Assembly: GCA_963668615.2 (NCBI GenBank)
Contig: CAXXCL010000004.1
Coordinates: forward strand, 90,922 to 154,921
Direction: 5' to 3'
Length of the DNA stretch: 64,000 bases
Source: JAAYPI01 sp963668615
GTDB lineage: Bacteria; Bacteroidota; Bacteroidia; Bacteroidales; Paludibacteraceae
A program made the position numbers and the translations under genes. This document shows positions 35,042 to 44,465 of this stretch, piece after piece; within the stretch, counting starts at the first letter, position 1; every line of letters begins with the position of its first letter. Below the pieces are notes generated by a model. The model ran no database searches. It was not told the origin of the DNA and saw only the letters and a list, made by a program, of their open reading frames with translations.

Positions 35042-35656
35042 TTATCGAACATAAAAATCGAACATTTTTTCCGCTTGTAAGTATCCTTCAAGATGGTCAT
35101 CCTTAACAACCGGACCAACGCCAACCGGAGTTCCTGTAAAAATTAAATCCCCAATTTTCAAGGTAAAAAAACGGCTTACATAGGCTATAGTCTCATTAAC
35201 GGAAAAAATCATGTTTTTAGTATTACTTTCTTGCACTATTTTTCCATTCATGGCGAGATAAAAGTCCATGTTTTGAACATCACCTCCAAAATGGTCCAAC
35301 GGGACAAATTCACTTATTACCGCAGAGTTATCAAAAGCTTTACATATCTCCCAAGGTGAACCTTCGGCTTTTAGTTTACGTTGCAAATCGCGTGCCGTAA
35401 AATCTATACCCAACCCGACCTCACTGTAGTAACGAGAAGCAAATTTAGGAGCAATGTTTTTTCCCAATCTGTCAATGCGTACCACCACTTCGGTTTCATA
35501 GTGAATTTCTTGTGAAAAATCAGGCAAGAAAAAAGGTTTGTTTCCCTTTAGCAATGCCGAATCAGGTTTACTGAAAATAACCGGCTCCGAGGGCAAACCA
35601 TGTCCTAATTCTCTGTTATGCTCAACATAATTCCAACCTACTGCTATTATTTTCAT
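35042..35656 (-). CDS. Fumarylacetoacetate hydrolase family protein
   Basis: A 204-aa single-domain FAH-fold enzyme (short YcgM/FAHD1-like class acting on acylpyruvates or oxaloacetate). MKIIAVGWNYVEHNRELGH is the usual opening. IHYETEVVVRIDRLGKN supplies the metal-binding E-x-E; LGIDFTARDLQRKLKAEG and DLIFTGTPVGVGPV are family blocks. Cytosolic. It is the first gene of the run leading into porU and porV. Substrate cannot be told from sequence. Confidence 0.9.
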   Translation of the reverse strand: MKIIAVGWNYVEHNRELGHGLPSEPVIFSKPDSALLKGNKPFFLPDFSQEIHYETEVVVRIDRLGKNIAPKFASRYYSEVGLGIDFTARDLQRKLKAEGSPWEICKAFDNSAVISEFVPLDHFGGDVQNMDFYLAMNGKIVQESNTKNMIFSVNETIAYVSRFFTLKIGDLIFTGTPVGVGPVVKDDHLEGYLQAEKMFDFYVR

Positions 35657-35717
35657 TGAAAATGTGATTTATTCGAATATTTTCCTCGTATTTTTCCCCT
35701 CTAGATGATATGGATTA

Positions 35718-35725
35718 CAAAGATA
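35718..35725 (-). promoter_or_regulatory. Bacteroidota -7 element of the FAH-porU-porV-ispF run
   Basis: The minus strand reads TATCTTTG (TAnnTTTG), 62 bp before the FAH-family ATG. No other strong promoter was seen until the end of ispF. Confidence 0.5.
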
Positions 35726-35786
35726 ATAATTTTTTTTATTCGGTAAGTTTTGTTTCTTTTGTAGAACATTCTTTCAAGAAAACCAA

Positions 35787-36134
35787 ATGAATAATAACGA
35801 CTGGAAACAAAAATTGGGTGTTGTATATTCAACCAATCCAAATTTCTCCCTCGAAACAGAAAATGAAGACAGCCAATCCTCTTTACCAAAAAGCAAACAA
35901 CTACTCAGAATAGAGATAGACAAAAAAGGCAGAAATGGCAAATGTGCGACCTTAATTACAGGCTATGTAGGCAGTGAAAGTGACGTAAAAGAACTGGCAA
36001 AAATGCTGAAAATAAAATGTGGTGTAGGAGGTTCTACACGTGACGGAGAAATTTTAATACAGGGTGACGTGCGAACCAAAGTAGCCGACATTTTAGTACA
36101 AGAAGGCTATAAAACAAAAGTGATTAAGGGATAA
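35787..36134 (+). CDS. SUI1/eIF1 family translation factor (YciH-like)
   Basis: A 115-aa protein of the SUI1 family. KGRNGKCATLITGYVGSESD, KELAKMLKIKCGVGGSTRDG and EILIQGDVRTKVADIL are the eIF1-like core. Bacterial homologues (YciH) are thought to act on the 30S subunit in initiation fidelity, possibly under stress. The N-terminal 50 residues are a less ordered extension. It lies 10 bp before the helicase-nuclease gene. Confidence 0.93.
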   Translation: MNNNDWKQKLGVVYSTNPNFSLETENEDSQSSLPKSKQLLRIEIDKKGRNGKCATLITGYVGSESDVKELAKMLKIKCGVGGSTRDGEILIQGDVRTKVADILVQEGYKTKVIKG

Positions 36135-36144
36135 CAATAGCCTA

Positions 36145-39100
36145 ATGAACAATCTACTTCTTTATAAAGCATCTGCAGGTTCAGGGAAAACTTTCAAGCT
36201 AACGGAAAAATACCTAGAAATACTTTTCAAAAATCCTGACGCCTACAAAAATATTCTCGCCGTAACTTTTACCAACAAAGCTACGGAAGAGATGAAAAAC
36301 CGTATTTTAATGGAGCTTTATAAATTGGCGGATAATCAGGAGAGCAAATACATTGAATCTTTTTGCGACCCTACAAATGCACAAGAAGTAAAGGAGCTAC
36401 GCGAAAAAGCTCAGCATCTATTATCCACCATTTTGCACGACTATTCTCGATTCAAAATAAGTACCATCGACCGTTTTTTTCAACAGATTATTCGTTCTTT
36501 CATCCGTGAAATCGGTTTGAACGGAAATTATAATCTCGAACTTGACAACAAAAAAGTATTGGAAGAAACCGTGGACGAAATCATGTTAAGCCTTGATGAC
36601 CCAAAATACAAAGATTTATTGAAATGGCTTGTCAATTTGGCTGAACAAAAAATACAAAACGGAAGTCGATGGAATTTTAAAGACGACATTACCCAATTGG
36701 GACTCGAAATTTTCAAGGAAACATACCAGCGTTTCAGTGCCGAATTACAAGAGAAAATTACTGACAGAACATTTCTGCACAAATACATAGGCGACTTAAA
36801 AAAATTACAGCACACTTTTCAAACAGAGATTCAAAACCTTGCTCAGAAAGGGTTGGATATAATTCATTCGCACGGTCTAACAACAAAAGATTTTAAAGCC
36901 CATACTATTACTCCTTTGGAAACTTTTGCAAAAGGGAATTTGAGAGAATTAACGATTACGTTCCGGAAATTGCCCGAAAAAGAAGAAAATTATTACACAA
37001 AAACAACAACTTTAAAAGCTGACATACAACAAGTTGTCAATAATGGACTAAACGATCTTATCGAAAAATTTATCAGTACGTACGACAGCGGTATAATCTT
37101 TTATAATACTGCCGATGCGATTATCAAATATATTCCGACATTGGGAGTTTTGTCCGATATTAATACACGCATAGAAGAGACGAACACCGAAAACAACAGC
37201 ATGCTGTTAAGCGAAAGCACCAATCTTTTACATGCAATTATTAACAGCAGTGATACTCCTTTTGTGTATGAAAAAATCGGCACTCACATCGACCACTATC
37301 TATTGGACGAATTTCAAGACACATCCGCCCTTCAATGGGAAAATTTCAAACCGTTGGTAGAAAACAGTCTTGCAGACGGCTACACGAACCTGATTGTGGG
37401 GGATGTGAAACAGAGCATTTATCGTTGGAGAAACTCCAATTGGAGAATATTAGGACAACAGTTGCAAGAAGAATATCAAGAGGAGATAAAAGAATATTCA
37501 TTACAAACAAACTGGCGAAGTGATGAAAATATTGTCAATTTCAACAACGCATTTTTCAAATCATCTATTGAAAATTTACAAACACAATTCAATAGCGAAA
37601 TAGATGAATCATTTTCGAGTCAAAAGGCTGACGATTTAGCCAACTTGCTAACCAATTCCTACAGCGATTTGGCACAAGTTGTTCCACCTGAAAAACAAAA
37701 CAAAAAAGGTTTTATCAATCTCCAATTCATTGATGAAAAAGAAGAAGAAAATTCTTGGAAAGAAACAGCCCTGACCAAACTTGCCGAAACCATAGAATAC
37801 CTGCAAAGTAGCGAATATGAATTGAAAGATATTGCTATTTTAACACGTACAAAAGATGAAGGCAGACAAATAGCCTCCTTTCTGCTTGAATACAAAAACA
37901 GCGATTTGGCCAAAGACAAGTATCGTTATGACATCATTTCGGAAGAGTCGCTATGCATCTCCAATTCTCCTATTATTCAATTTATTACAACTATCTTAAC
38001 ATGGACTGTTTGTCCTTATGACAGAATAAACAACCTGACTATCGCATATCTGTATCAGCATATCATGGGGAATGATAATGCCCAACAAATAGTAAATAAC
38101 TATTTGGAAAACAGCGAAATGCAACAAGAAAATTTTACTAGTTTATTTACCGAAGAAGAAAAAAACGGGTTACACGACAGCAAAAACTTACCGTTGTTTG
38201 AATTGATAGAAAAACTCATCGAAATATTCCATTTGAGCCAAAATGAAGAAGACGTGGTGTACCTACAAGCCTATCAAGACGTTGTATTGGAATATATTGG
38301 GAATAAAGGCTCCGATAGAAATGCCTTTATAAAATGGTGGAATACAACAGGAATTTCAAAAACAATTTCCACATCGGAAACACAAAATGCCATAAAAATC
38401 ATGACCATCCACAAGTCCAAAGGATTGGATTTTGGCATTGTCATTCTTCCTTTTTGCGATTGGTCAATAGACCACGGAGGAAAGCACGAAAACATTCTTT
38501 GGTGTGAGCCCAAGCAACAACCATTTAACCAATTACCTTTAGTTCCTGTAAAATATGGAAAGAACCTAAGTAACAGTTTGTTTCATAAAGAATATTTTAC
38601 AGAGAAAATTTATGCTTACATCGACAACATAAACACCTTATACGTAGCATTTACACGACCAAAGTATGGTTTAATTTGTTTTACGCCGATTAACAAAAAG
38701 AAAAAAACAGAAAAAATGGGTTCTGTTAAAGATTTATTGCGAGAACATGCAGAATCCTCATTAGGAAAAGGAGAAGCTGATTTAACAAACATTATCATTG
38801 GGGAACTAAATACACCAACCAAAGCAGAGACAAGCAAAGGGCAAACGGAAGAACGAACGCACAAATACTACTCTACCGACCCAAAAAATAAATTAAAATT
38901 GAGATTTAATACCGATAAATTTATCGGTACATCCAGCAAAAAAGATTACGGTAATTTGATGCACCATATTTTAGAGCAAACAAAACAAAAATCCGACGTT
39001 GGAAATATTGTTCGTCAATTGCTTATGGATGGAATTATTAATGAAAAAGAGCAACAGGAAATCAACGAAAAGTTAAACTCTTTTTTCAATATATCGGAAA

Positions 39101-39360
39101 CAAAAGATTGGTTTTCAAACAAGTACAAAATAGTAAACGAAAGAACCATTTTAACACCCAACGGCGAAAAATATCGTCCCGACAAAATATTGATAGGAAC
39201 CGATAACGTAAAAGTGATTGATTATAAATTCGGAGAAGAAAAAAATCCAAAATATGAAAGGCAAATTCGCCACTACATGCAACTTTTAAAAGATATGGGG
39301 TACACGAATATCAGCGGAAATATTTATTATGCATCGACTAATACAATAGAAACTTTTTAA
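36145..39360 (+). CDS. AddA/RecB-like UvrD-family helicase-nuclease
   Basis: ATP-dependent double-strand break-processing enzyme. The 1071-aa protein has Walker A KASAGSGKTFKLTEK, motif Ia NILAVTFTNKAT, Walker B DEFQDTSALQWENF, motif GDVKQSIYRWR, motif IV TNWRSDENIV and motif V IMTIHKSKGLDFGIVILPF. The C-terminal PD-(D/E)XK nuclease domain is at about 930-1060 (YRPDKILIG ... VKVIDYKFGEE). This is the RecB/AddA order. AddB-type partners are often adjacent, but the next gene here is mtnN and the previous one is SUI1, so the partner must lie elsewhere. Confidence 0.88.
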   Translation: MNNLLLYKASAGSGKTFKLTEKYLEILFKNPDAYKNILAVTFTNKATEEMKNRILMELYKLADNQESKYIESFCDPTNAQEVKELREKAQHLLSTILHDYSRFKISTIDRFFQQIIRSFIREIGLNGNYNLELDNKKVLEETVDEIMLSLDDPKYKDLLKWLVNLAEQKIQNGSRWNFKDDITQLGLEIFKETYQRFSAELQEKITDRTFLHKYIGDLKKLQHTFQTEIQNLAQKGLDIIHSHGLTTKDFKAHTITPLETFAKGNLRELTITFRKLPEKEENYYTKTTTLKADIQQVVNNGLNDLIEKFISTYDSGIIFYNTADAIIKYIPTLGVLSDINTRIEETNTENNSMLLSESTNLLHAIINSSDTPFVYEKIGTHIDHYLLDEFQDTSALQWENFKPLVENSLADGYTNLIVGDVKQSIYRWRNSNWRILGQQLQEEYQEEIKEYSLQTNWRSDENIVNFNNAFFKSSIENLQTQFNSEIDESFSSQKADDLANLLTNSYSDLAQVVPPEKQNKKGFINLQFIDEKEEENSWKETALTKLAETIEYLQSSEYELKDIAILTRTKDEGRQIASFLLEYKNSDLAKDKYRYDIISEESLCISNSPIIQFITTILTWTVCPYDRINNLTIAYLYQHIMGNDNAQQIVNNYLENSEMQQENFTSLFTEEEKNGLHDSKNLPLFELIEKLIEIFHLSQNEEDVVYLQAYQDVVLEYIGNKGSDRNAFIKWWNTTGISKTISTSETQNAIKIMTIHKSKGLDFGIVILPFCDWSIDHGGKHENILWCEPKQQPFNQLPLVPVKYGKNLSNSLFHKEYFTEKIYAYIDNINTLYVAFTRPKYGLICFTPINKKKKTEKMGSVKDLLREHAESSLGKGEADLTNIIIGELNTPTKAETSKGQTEERTHKYYSTDPKNKLKLRFNTDKFIGTSSKKDYGNLMHHILEQTKQKSDVGNIVRQLLMDGIINEKEQQEINEKLNSFFNISETKDWFSNKYKIVNERTILTPNGEKYRPDKILIGTDNVKVIDYKFGEEKNPKYERQIRHYMQLLKDMGYTNISGNIYYASTNTIETF

Positions 39361-39371
39361 ATTATAAATAC

Positions 39372-40064
39372 GTGGAATACAAAAAGATAGGCATCATTGT
39401 TGCCATGAACAAAGAATTTGAGCTGGTAAAAAACTTGCTGTCAGAAACACACGAGAAAGCCATGGTTGGATTTACCTTTTGCAATGGCAAACTTCAAGAA
39501 AAAGAAATTATATTACTGAAAAGTGGCATTGGCAAAGTAAATGCGGCTATTGCCACGACGGAAATGCTTCAACAATTCAGACCAGATTGCATCATAAACA
39601 CAGGAGTAGCGGGTGGTATTGATGAATCACTGCATGTGGGAGACATTGTTGTTGGAGAAGAGACGACGTATCATGATTTTTTTGCCGGAGAAATAAACGA
39701 CCATCAAGCTGAACTTGGTTTTCCGGAAAAAATAGCAGCCCACGAAATTCTTCTCAACCGACTAAAGCAAGTCTCCACAAACAACCGAATTTCTTGGGGA
39801 CTTATTTGTACGGGCGACCAATTTATAACCAACAAAGACGAATTGATTAAAATAAAGACAAAACATCCGCAAGGATTGGCTGTCGATATGGAATCAAACA
39901 GTATTGCACAAGTTTGTTTTTACTATCAAATTCCTTTTGTCAGTTTTCGCATTATCAGCGACACACCTTGGGTAGATAACCACAGCGAACAGTACCTGAA
40001 TTTTTGGCAAGAAGCTCCCCAAAAGACATTTGCTTTATTGGAAAAACTACTGGAAAAACTCTAA
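39372..40064 (+). CDS. mtnN: 5'-methylthioadenosine/S-adenosylhomocysteine nucleosidase
   Basis: Hydrolyses MTA and SAH to adenine plus the thioribose, in methionine salvage and SAH detoxification. The 230-aa protein starts at GTG 39372 (MEYKKIGIIVAMNKEFEL); this start is needed because the N-terminal strand IGIIVAM is part of the fold. LKSGIGKVNAAIATTEML, NTGVAGGIDESLHVGDIV, VDMESNSIAQVC (catalytic Glu region) and FRIISDTPW (catalytic Asp) are all visible. It converges on the epimerase gene with overlapping stop codons. Confidence 0.93.
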   Translation: MEYKKIGIIVAMNKEFELVKNLLSETHEKAMVGFTFCNGKLQEKEIILLKSGIGKVNAAIATTEMLQQFRPDCIINTGVAGGIDESLHVGDIVVGEETTYHDFFAGEINDHQAELGFPEKIAAHEILLNRLKQVSTNNRISWGLICTGDQFITNKDELIKIKTKHPQGLAVDMESNSIAQVCFYYQIPFVSFRIISDTPWVDNHSEQYLNFWQEAPQKTFALLEKLLEKL

Positions 40065-41077
40065 TTTTTCGTTCGTTGTATGTAGCTACAAATGTCCTTT
40101 GTACATTGCTCTATGGAGGTAAACGTAAAACCCAAAAACTGTTTTATTTTATCGGAAGAATAGTAGGTTCTGTTCTCGATAATTCTCACGGCACATCTGT
40201 CGAAATTGGTTCTTATACGCAATAATTTACAGACAAATTCTACTACAGTTGCTATTGGGTACAACAACCATTTATTTGCATTGATAAACGGTTTAGGTTT
40301 TCCAAACCCTGTTGCAAAATAATTTAGCATGGTTCTATTTGACACGTTTTCTCCTACAAGAACAAAACGCTCGTTTTTGATGTCACTCTCCATCAGATAA
40401 ATCATTGCTCGGCATACATCACGTACATCCACATAACCGCTTCCACCGTTTGTATAAAAGGGGATGCCTTTTCGGGCAAAATCAATCAGCAAGCTGCTAC
40501 CCTCTTTTTTGTTCGAAGCTCCCAAAATAACTCCCGGATTAACAATAATGGTTTCGAGACCCTTTTCGCTTGCCAAACGGACCTCTTTTTCAGCCAAAAA
40601 TTTACTCTGTGCATACAAAGTATGTATTTTTTGCTCGTTCCAAAAAGAATTTTCATTGACAAATTCACCACCGTCTGCACCTCCAATGCCCGCGACAGAA
40701 CTTACATAACACAATTTTCTCACTCTATTTTTCAGTGCAGCTGCCAATATATTTTTGGTTCCTTGCACATTGGTTTGCGTAAGATTGTCAGCTGCCGAAT
40801 TTCCGATAATAACATCGGCTGCACAGTGGTAAACACAATCCATATTTTCCAAGGCAGAATCCAAGCTTGCTTGATCCAAAATATTTCCTTCTACCCAATG
40901 AATATGGGATAAATAATCATCTTCTTTTTCGGTATAAAAACAAAAAATATAGTGCAACAATGATAAATTGCTATTTTTCCGGTGCAATGCAAACAGCTCA
41001 TTATCTTCTTTTTGCAATAATTGCCAAAGCAAATGTCCCCCCAGCAAACCGGTACCTCCCGTAATAAATATTTTCAT
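40061..41077 (-). CDS. NAD-dependent epimerase/dehydratase family protein
   Basis: Extended short-chain dehydrogenase/reductase of 338 aa. The Rossmann motif is FITGGTGLLGGHLL, the active-site pair is a Tyr-x-x-x-Lys in TLYAQSKFLAEKE, and VNPGVILGASNKK follows. Similar proteins act on nucleotide sugars or dihydroflavonol-like substrates; the substrate is not evident. Cytosolic. Its stop overlaps that of mtnN on the opposite strand by 3 bp. Confidence 0.88.
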   Translation of the reverse strand: MKIFITGGTGLLGGHLLWQLLQKEDNELFALHRKNSNLSLLHYIFCFYTEKEDDYLSHIHWVEGNILDQASLDSALENMDCVYHCAADVIIGNSAADNLTQTNVQGTKNILAAALKNRVRKLCYVSSVAGIGGADGGEFVNENSFWNEQKIHTLYAQSKFLAEKEVRLASEKGLETIIVNPGVILGASNKKEGSSLLIDFARKGIPFYTNGGSGYVDVRDVCRAMIYLMESDIKNERFVLVGENVSNRTMLNYFATGFGKPKPFINANKWLLYPIATVVEFVCKLLRIRTNFDRCAVRIIENRTYYSSDKIKQFLGFTFTSIEQCTKDICSYIQRTKN

Positions 41078-41091
41078 CCGTCTTTTTCTTG

Positions 41092-41099
41092 CAAAGATA
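41092..41099 (-). promoter_or_regulatory. Bacteroidota -7 element of the epimerase gene
   Basis: The minus strand reads TATCTTTG (TAnnTTTG), 15 bp before the epimerase ATG, implying a very short leader. Confidence 0.45.
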
Positions 41100-41126
41100 A
41101 AAATTTCAGTCTATTACACATTTTTA

Positions 41127-41158
41127 TTTGACGATTGTTATCTAAAACTCTACTTTTG
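41127..41158 (+). promoter_or_regulatory. Bacteroidota promoter of rsmE (-33 and -7)
   Basis: TTTG (41127-41130), a 20-bp spacer, then TACTTTTG (41151-41158): an exact match to the TTTG-N19-21-TAnnTTTG consensus. It is 25 bp before the rsmE ATG and divergent from the epimerase promoter. Confidence 0.7.
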
Positions 41159-41183
41159 CAAGACAACCCACGTAAACAAAAAA

Positions 41184-41890
41184 ATGAGCTTATTTTATTC
41201 TCCCGATATAGAAAAAACGCTTGCCCTGAACGAAGAAGAATCGGCACACGCCATTCGTGTATTGCGTTTACACACAGATGATTTAATTACCATTATTGAT
41301 GGTAAAGGAAAATTTTTTTCAGCAAAAATTACAGATGCACATCCAAAACATTGCGGAGTCTGTTTGCTTGAAAAATATGCTGACCGGAATATTCGTAATT
41401 ACCACATTCACATTGCCATAGCCCCCACCAAAAACATGGATAGAATGGAATGGTTCGCCGAAAAAGTAACCGAAATCGGAATTGATTCCATAACCCCTAT
41501 TTTTTGTCGTTTTCAGAACGAAAAGTCATTAAAACCGATCGCTTACAAAAAATTTTGGTTTCGGCCATGAAGCAATCCAAACAAGCTTTTTTACCACAAT
41601 TGAACGAGCCCATTTCTTTCGACGAGTTCATGAAACAAAACCTCGCAGGACAAAAATTCATTGCACACTGCTACGAGGGACAAGAAAAACAAGCATTAGC
41701 AAACACCTGCAAAAAAGGCAATGACATTGTCGTACTAATCGGACCTGAAGGCGATTTTAGCGAAGAAGAAGTTACAAAAGCCTTGCAAAAAGGCTTTGTT
41801 CCCGTTTCGTTGGGTGAAACCCGTTTGCGGACGGAAACAGCAGCCATTGTTGCCTGCCACACGGCACATGTGATTAACGCATTCCAATGA
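41184..41890 (+). pseudogene. rsmE: 16S rRNA (uracil1498-N3)-methyltransferase RsmE, frameshifted
   Basis: SPOUT-class methyltransferase for m3U1498 of 16S rRNA. Frame 1 starts MSLFYSPDIEKTLALNEEES (PUA-like N-terminal domain) and runs to ITPIFCRF near 41513. Frame 2 then continues SERKVIKTDRLQKILVSAMKQ and the SPOUT knot: VVLIGPEGDFSEEEV and VSLGETRLRTETAAI, ending VINAFQ. Adding one T to the T4 run at 41510-41513 restores a normal 236-aa protein. Nothing else is damaged and the promoter is intact, which favours a sequencing error over real loss. Confidence 0.85.
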
Positions 41891-42007
41891 TTTTCAAAAA
41901 CAATTAGTTGAAATTATTTCGAGAACGTAGACGTATCGCGAAATATATACCATGTAGACAAATGTTGTGCATAAATGATTAACAGCAAAAATCGAATAGA
42001 TTATAAA

Positions 42008-42694
42008 ATGGGAAGAATAAAAATATTTGTTGTAGGTTCAGGAAAATTAGCAAATGCAATAGTAACGGCTAATTTATCATTTCAATCATGTGAAATCTTA
42101 AAATGGGAAACGCAATACCAAACCCTGCAGGAAAAAACAATCATAGTGCATACGGGTTCAGGGCGGCAACTAAAGGAGTGTTTTGAATTCTGTAAAAGAA
42201 CAAAGTCCGTGTTTATAGAACTCTCAACCGGATTAGAAACAGAAACAATGAATCCTGATTTTCCGTTGATTATTTGCCCCAACACATCTATTTTGGTGTT
42301 AAAAACACTCAATATGATAAAAGCAAATGGCGGTCATTTAAAAAATTATGAAATTTCTATCACAGAATCACATCAGTCGAGCAAAAAGACAGAACCCGGA
42401 ACGGCATATTCTTTTGCCAATTCATTAAAATTTCCACTCGAAAAAATCGTATCCATAAGAGATGCTGAGATTCAACAACATAAAATCGGAATACCCAAAG
42501 AGTATTTAGATAAACATGCCTATCATAAAATTACCATAAAAGACGGAAAAGATGAAGTAACGATAGAGACAAAAGTCTTAGGACATGATTCTTACGCAAA
42601 AGGCGTTAAGACAATCATTGAAACCGTCTTAAGACACCGTTTCGAAGACAAAAGATATACCGTTTTTGACTTGATTGACAATAACATACTATAA
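42008..42694 (+). CDS. Dihydrodipicolinate reductase (DapB)-like protein
   Basis: A 228-aa Rossmann protein. The ATG at 42008 (MGRIKIFVVGSGKLANAIV) is preferred over 41975 because the nucleotide-binding strand starts there. ITESHQSSKKTEPGTAYSFA corresponds to the DapB substrate-site block (HH..K.DAPSGTA), but the catalytic His pair and Lys are only partly kept and the usual GRMG motif is absent. It may be a divergent DapB or a related reductase using another substrate. Cytosolic. The neighbours give no lysine-pathway context. Confidence 0.65.
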   Translation: MGRIKIFVVGSGKLANAIVTANLSFQSCEILKWETQYQTLQEKTIIVHTGSGRQLKECFEFCKRTKSVFIELSTGLETETMNPDFPLIICPNTSILVLKTLNMIKANGGHLKNYEISITESHQSSKKTEPGTAYSFANSLKFPLEKIVSIRDAEIQQHKIGIPKEYLDKHAYHKITIKDGKDEVTIETKVLGHDSYAKGVKTIIETVLRHRFEDKRYTVFDLIDNNIL

Positions 42695-42727
42695 AAATAA
42701 TTGTGCTATAAAAACTAACTGAACAAA

Positions 42728-43861
42728 ATGAAAACGTATCCCCAAAAAGTATTTCTTGTGAGTGTTGTAACATTTCTTCTATCTACACTCCCTATTGAAA
42801 ATTTGTTTGCAGCAAACCATTCATCACCGGGAAATTATACTTCGGAGGCAGTCAAAGGACTGTATATTTCGAGCTGGAAAATCGGAGACCCAAATGTGCT
42901 CAAGCACTTTATTGACTTAGCTAATCGTACAGAAATAAACACCTACGTAATTGATATAAAAGAAGATGACGGCTATGTAAGTTATCCATCACAAGTAGCA
43001 CAAGTCAAAAAATTAAAAACTTGTGTCAAAAAATATGATCCGATTTATACTCTAAATCAGTTTCATAAAAATAACATTCGGGTTATCGGAAGAATCGTTT
43101 GCTTCAAAGACCCTGTGTTACCCATAAAAAGACCTGACCTTGCCTTAAAAGACAAAAACGGACAAATTTGGAGAGATAATGATGGCACAGCATGGCTCAA
43201 TCCATACAACAAAGCGAGCTGGCGATATTTGGTAAACATTGCGAAAGAAGCTGTCAAAATGGGTTTCGATGAGATTCAATTTGATTACGTTCGTTTCACC
43301 ACAAGCGGTAATATGTCAACGGTTGACTATGGAAAGACAAAAATGGCTAAATACGAAGCCATAAACGGATTCCTTGCGTTCGCCCGTCAGCAAATGCCTC
43401 ATACCATCATTTCAGCGAATGTTTTTGGTATTATTTGCGAAAGTCCCGGAGACACCGAAGGCATCGGTCAATACCTCGAACTGATTGGTAAAGATGTGGA
43501 TTATATATCTCCCATGTTTTACCCATCACATTATGCGTGTGGACAAATTGTGAACAATGTGGAATTTCCAAAACCCGATTTCGACCCCTACGGAATTGTA
43601 TATAATGCTCTCACCAAAACGAAAACAAGAGTAACGCCGATAAAAAATTACCGTGCCAATTTCAGACCTTATTTGCAAGATTTTACTGCCAATTATTTGG
43701 AACCCGGTAATTTTCAAACCTATGGACCCGAACAAGTACGACAACAAATAAAAGCCGTGTACGATGCCGGTTATCAAAGCTGGTTATTTTGGAATATTAA
43801 TAACGAATATTCAGAAGACGGGTTCTTGCCCAAAACAAGTGTGAATAAGGCAAATAAATAG
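42728..43861 (+). CDS. Exported putative glycoside hydrolase (DUF4015, COG1306)
   Basis: A 377-aa protein with a signal peptide (KVFLVSVVTFLLSTLPIENLFA). The rest is one TIM-barrel-like domain: VKGLYISSWKIGDPNVLKHF, NTYVIDIKEDDGYVSYPS, RIVCFKDPVLPIKRPDLALK, FDEIQFDYVRF, DYISPMFYPSHY and WLFWNINNEYS. These are hallmarks of the DUF4015 putative glycosidase family. The acidic residues in IKEDDG and FDEIQFDYVRF are likely catalytic or ligand-binding. Located in the periplasm or outside; the polysaccharide substrate is unknown. Confidence 0.88.
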   Translation: MKTYPQKVFLVSVVTFLLSTLPIENLFAANHSSPGNYTSEAVKGLYISSWKIGDPNVLKHFIDLANRTEINTYVIDIKEDDGYVSYPSQVAQVKKLKTCVKKYDPIYTLNQFHKNNIRVIGRIVCFKDPVLPIKRPDLALKDKNGQIWRDNDGTAWLNPYNKASWRYLVNIAKEAVKMGFDEIQFDYVRFTTSGNMSTVDYGKTKMAKYEAINGFLAFARQQMPHTIISANVFGIICESPGDTEGIGQYLELIGKDVDYISPMFYPSHYACGQIVNNVEFPKPDFDPYGIVYNALTKTKTRVTPIKNYRANFRPYLQDFTANYLEPGNFQTYGPEQVRQQIKAVYDAGYQSWLFWNINNEYSEDGFLPKTSVNKANK

Positions 43862-43920
43862 GTTAGTCTTAAGGTTTGATAAAAAACATTCACTTCGTAG
43901 GATTATCCGTTATAAATTGA

Positions 43921-43928
43921 TACATTTG
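43921..43928 (+). promoter_or_regulatory. Bacteroidota -7 element of the CDGSH gene
   Basis: TACATTTG (TAnnTTTG) 60 bp before the CDGSH ATG; no good -33 was seen. Confidence 0.45.
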
Positions 43929-43987
43929 GTGAGGCATTATAAATGCCCACGATTACATCAATAACTATTCACTAAAACTAAAAAATT

Positions 43988-44224
43988 ATGGATTTACCCA
44001 AGAGAGCAGGAAATCAACCCAAAGCAGTTGATCTGGAAAAAGGAAAAACCTACGCATGGTGTGCTTGTGGATTATCAAAAAATCAACCTTTTTGCGATGG
44101 TTCGCACAAAGGCTCAACCATTACACCGTTTGTGTTTGTTGCGGAAGAAACTAAAACACAACATCTGTGTATGTGCAAACAAACAAAAAACAAACCTTTT
44201 TGTGATGGTTCACATAACAAATAG
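43988..44224 (+). CDS. Double CDGSH-type iron-sulfur protein
   Basis: A 78-aa cytosolic protein with two [2Fe-2S]-binding CDGSH motifs: CACGLSKNQPFCDGSH at residues 25-40 and CMCKQTKNKPFCDGSH further on. Each supplies the three Cys and one His ligands. This is the mitoNEET-like fold in the bacterial tandem form. Likely a redox or Fe-S transfer protein; the partner is unknown. Confidence 0.93.
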   Translation: MDLPKRAGNQPKAVDLEKGKTYAWCACGLSKNQPFCDGSHKGSTITPFVFVAEETKTQHLCMCKQTKNKPFCDGSHNK

Positions 44225-44317
44225 CAGATTGTGAAATAATAATCCGGCTCTTCTGCAAGCCTCCACTCACTGACGTGGGATTATTGTCGGTAGCAGCTTG
44301 ATTTTACGGGATATACA

Positions 44318-44352
44318 AAAACAAGTCGGATTAATGCAATCCGACTTGTTTT
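44318..44352. terminator. Perfect 15-bp intrinsic terminator
   Basis: AAAACAAGTCGGATT (44318-44332) and AATCCGACTTGTTTT (44338-44352) pair perfectly around a 5-nt loop, with A and T runs on the two sides. It lies between the convergent CDGSH and IMP dehydrogenase genes and can serve both. Confidence 0.88.
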
Positions 44353-44465
44353 GATTAAATATCTCGGAAAAAATGTTCCGATTGGTAATGAGTTTCCCGT
44401 ATTAAGTCAATTCTATTGAGAAACATCCTCATTCGAGGAAATGTTGAGTTGAGGATAATTCATAT

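Noticed and set aside
40968..41183. N-terminal extension of the rsmE frame
   Set aside because: The 72 extra residues lie upstream of and across the consensus promoter (41127-41158); the family starts at MSLFYSP (41184).
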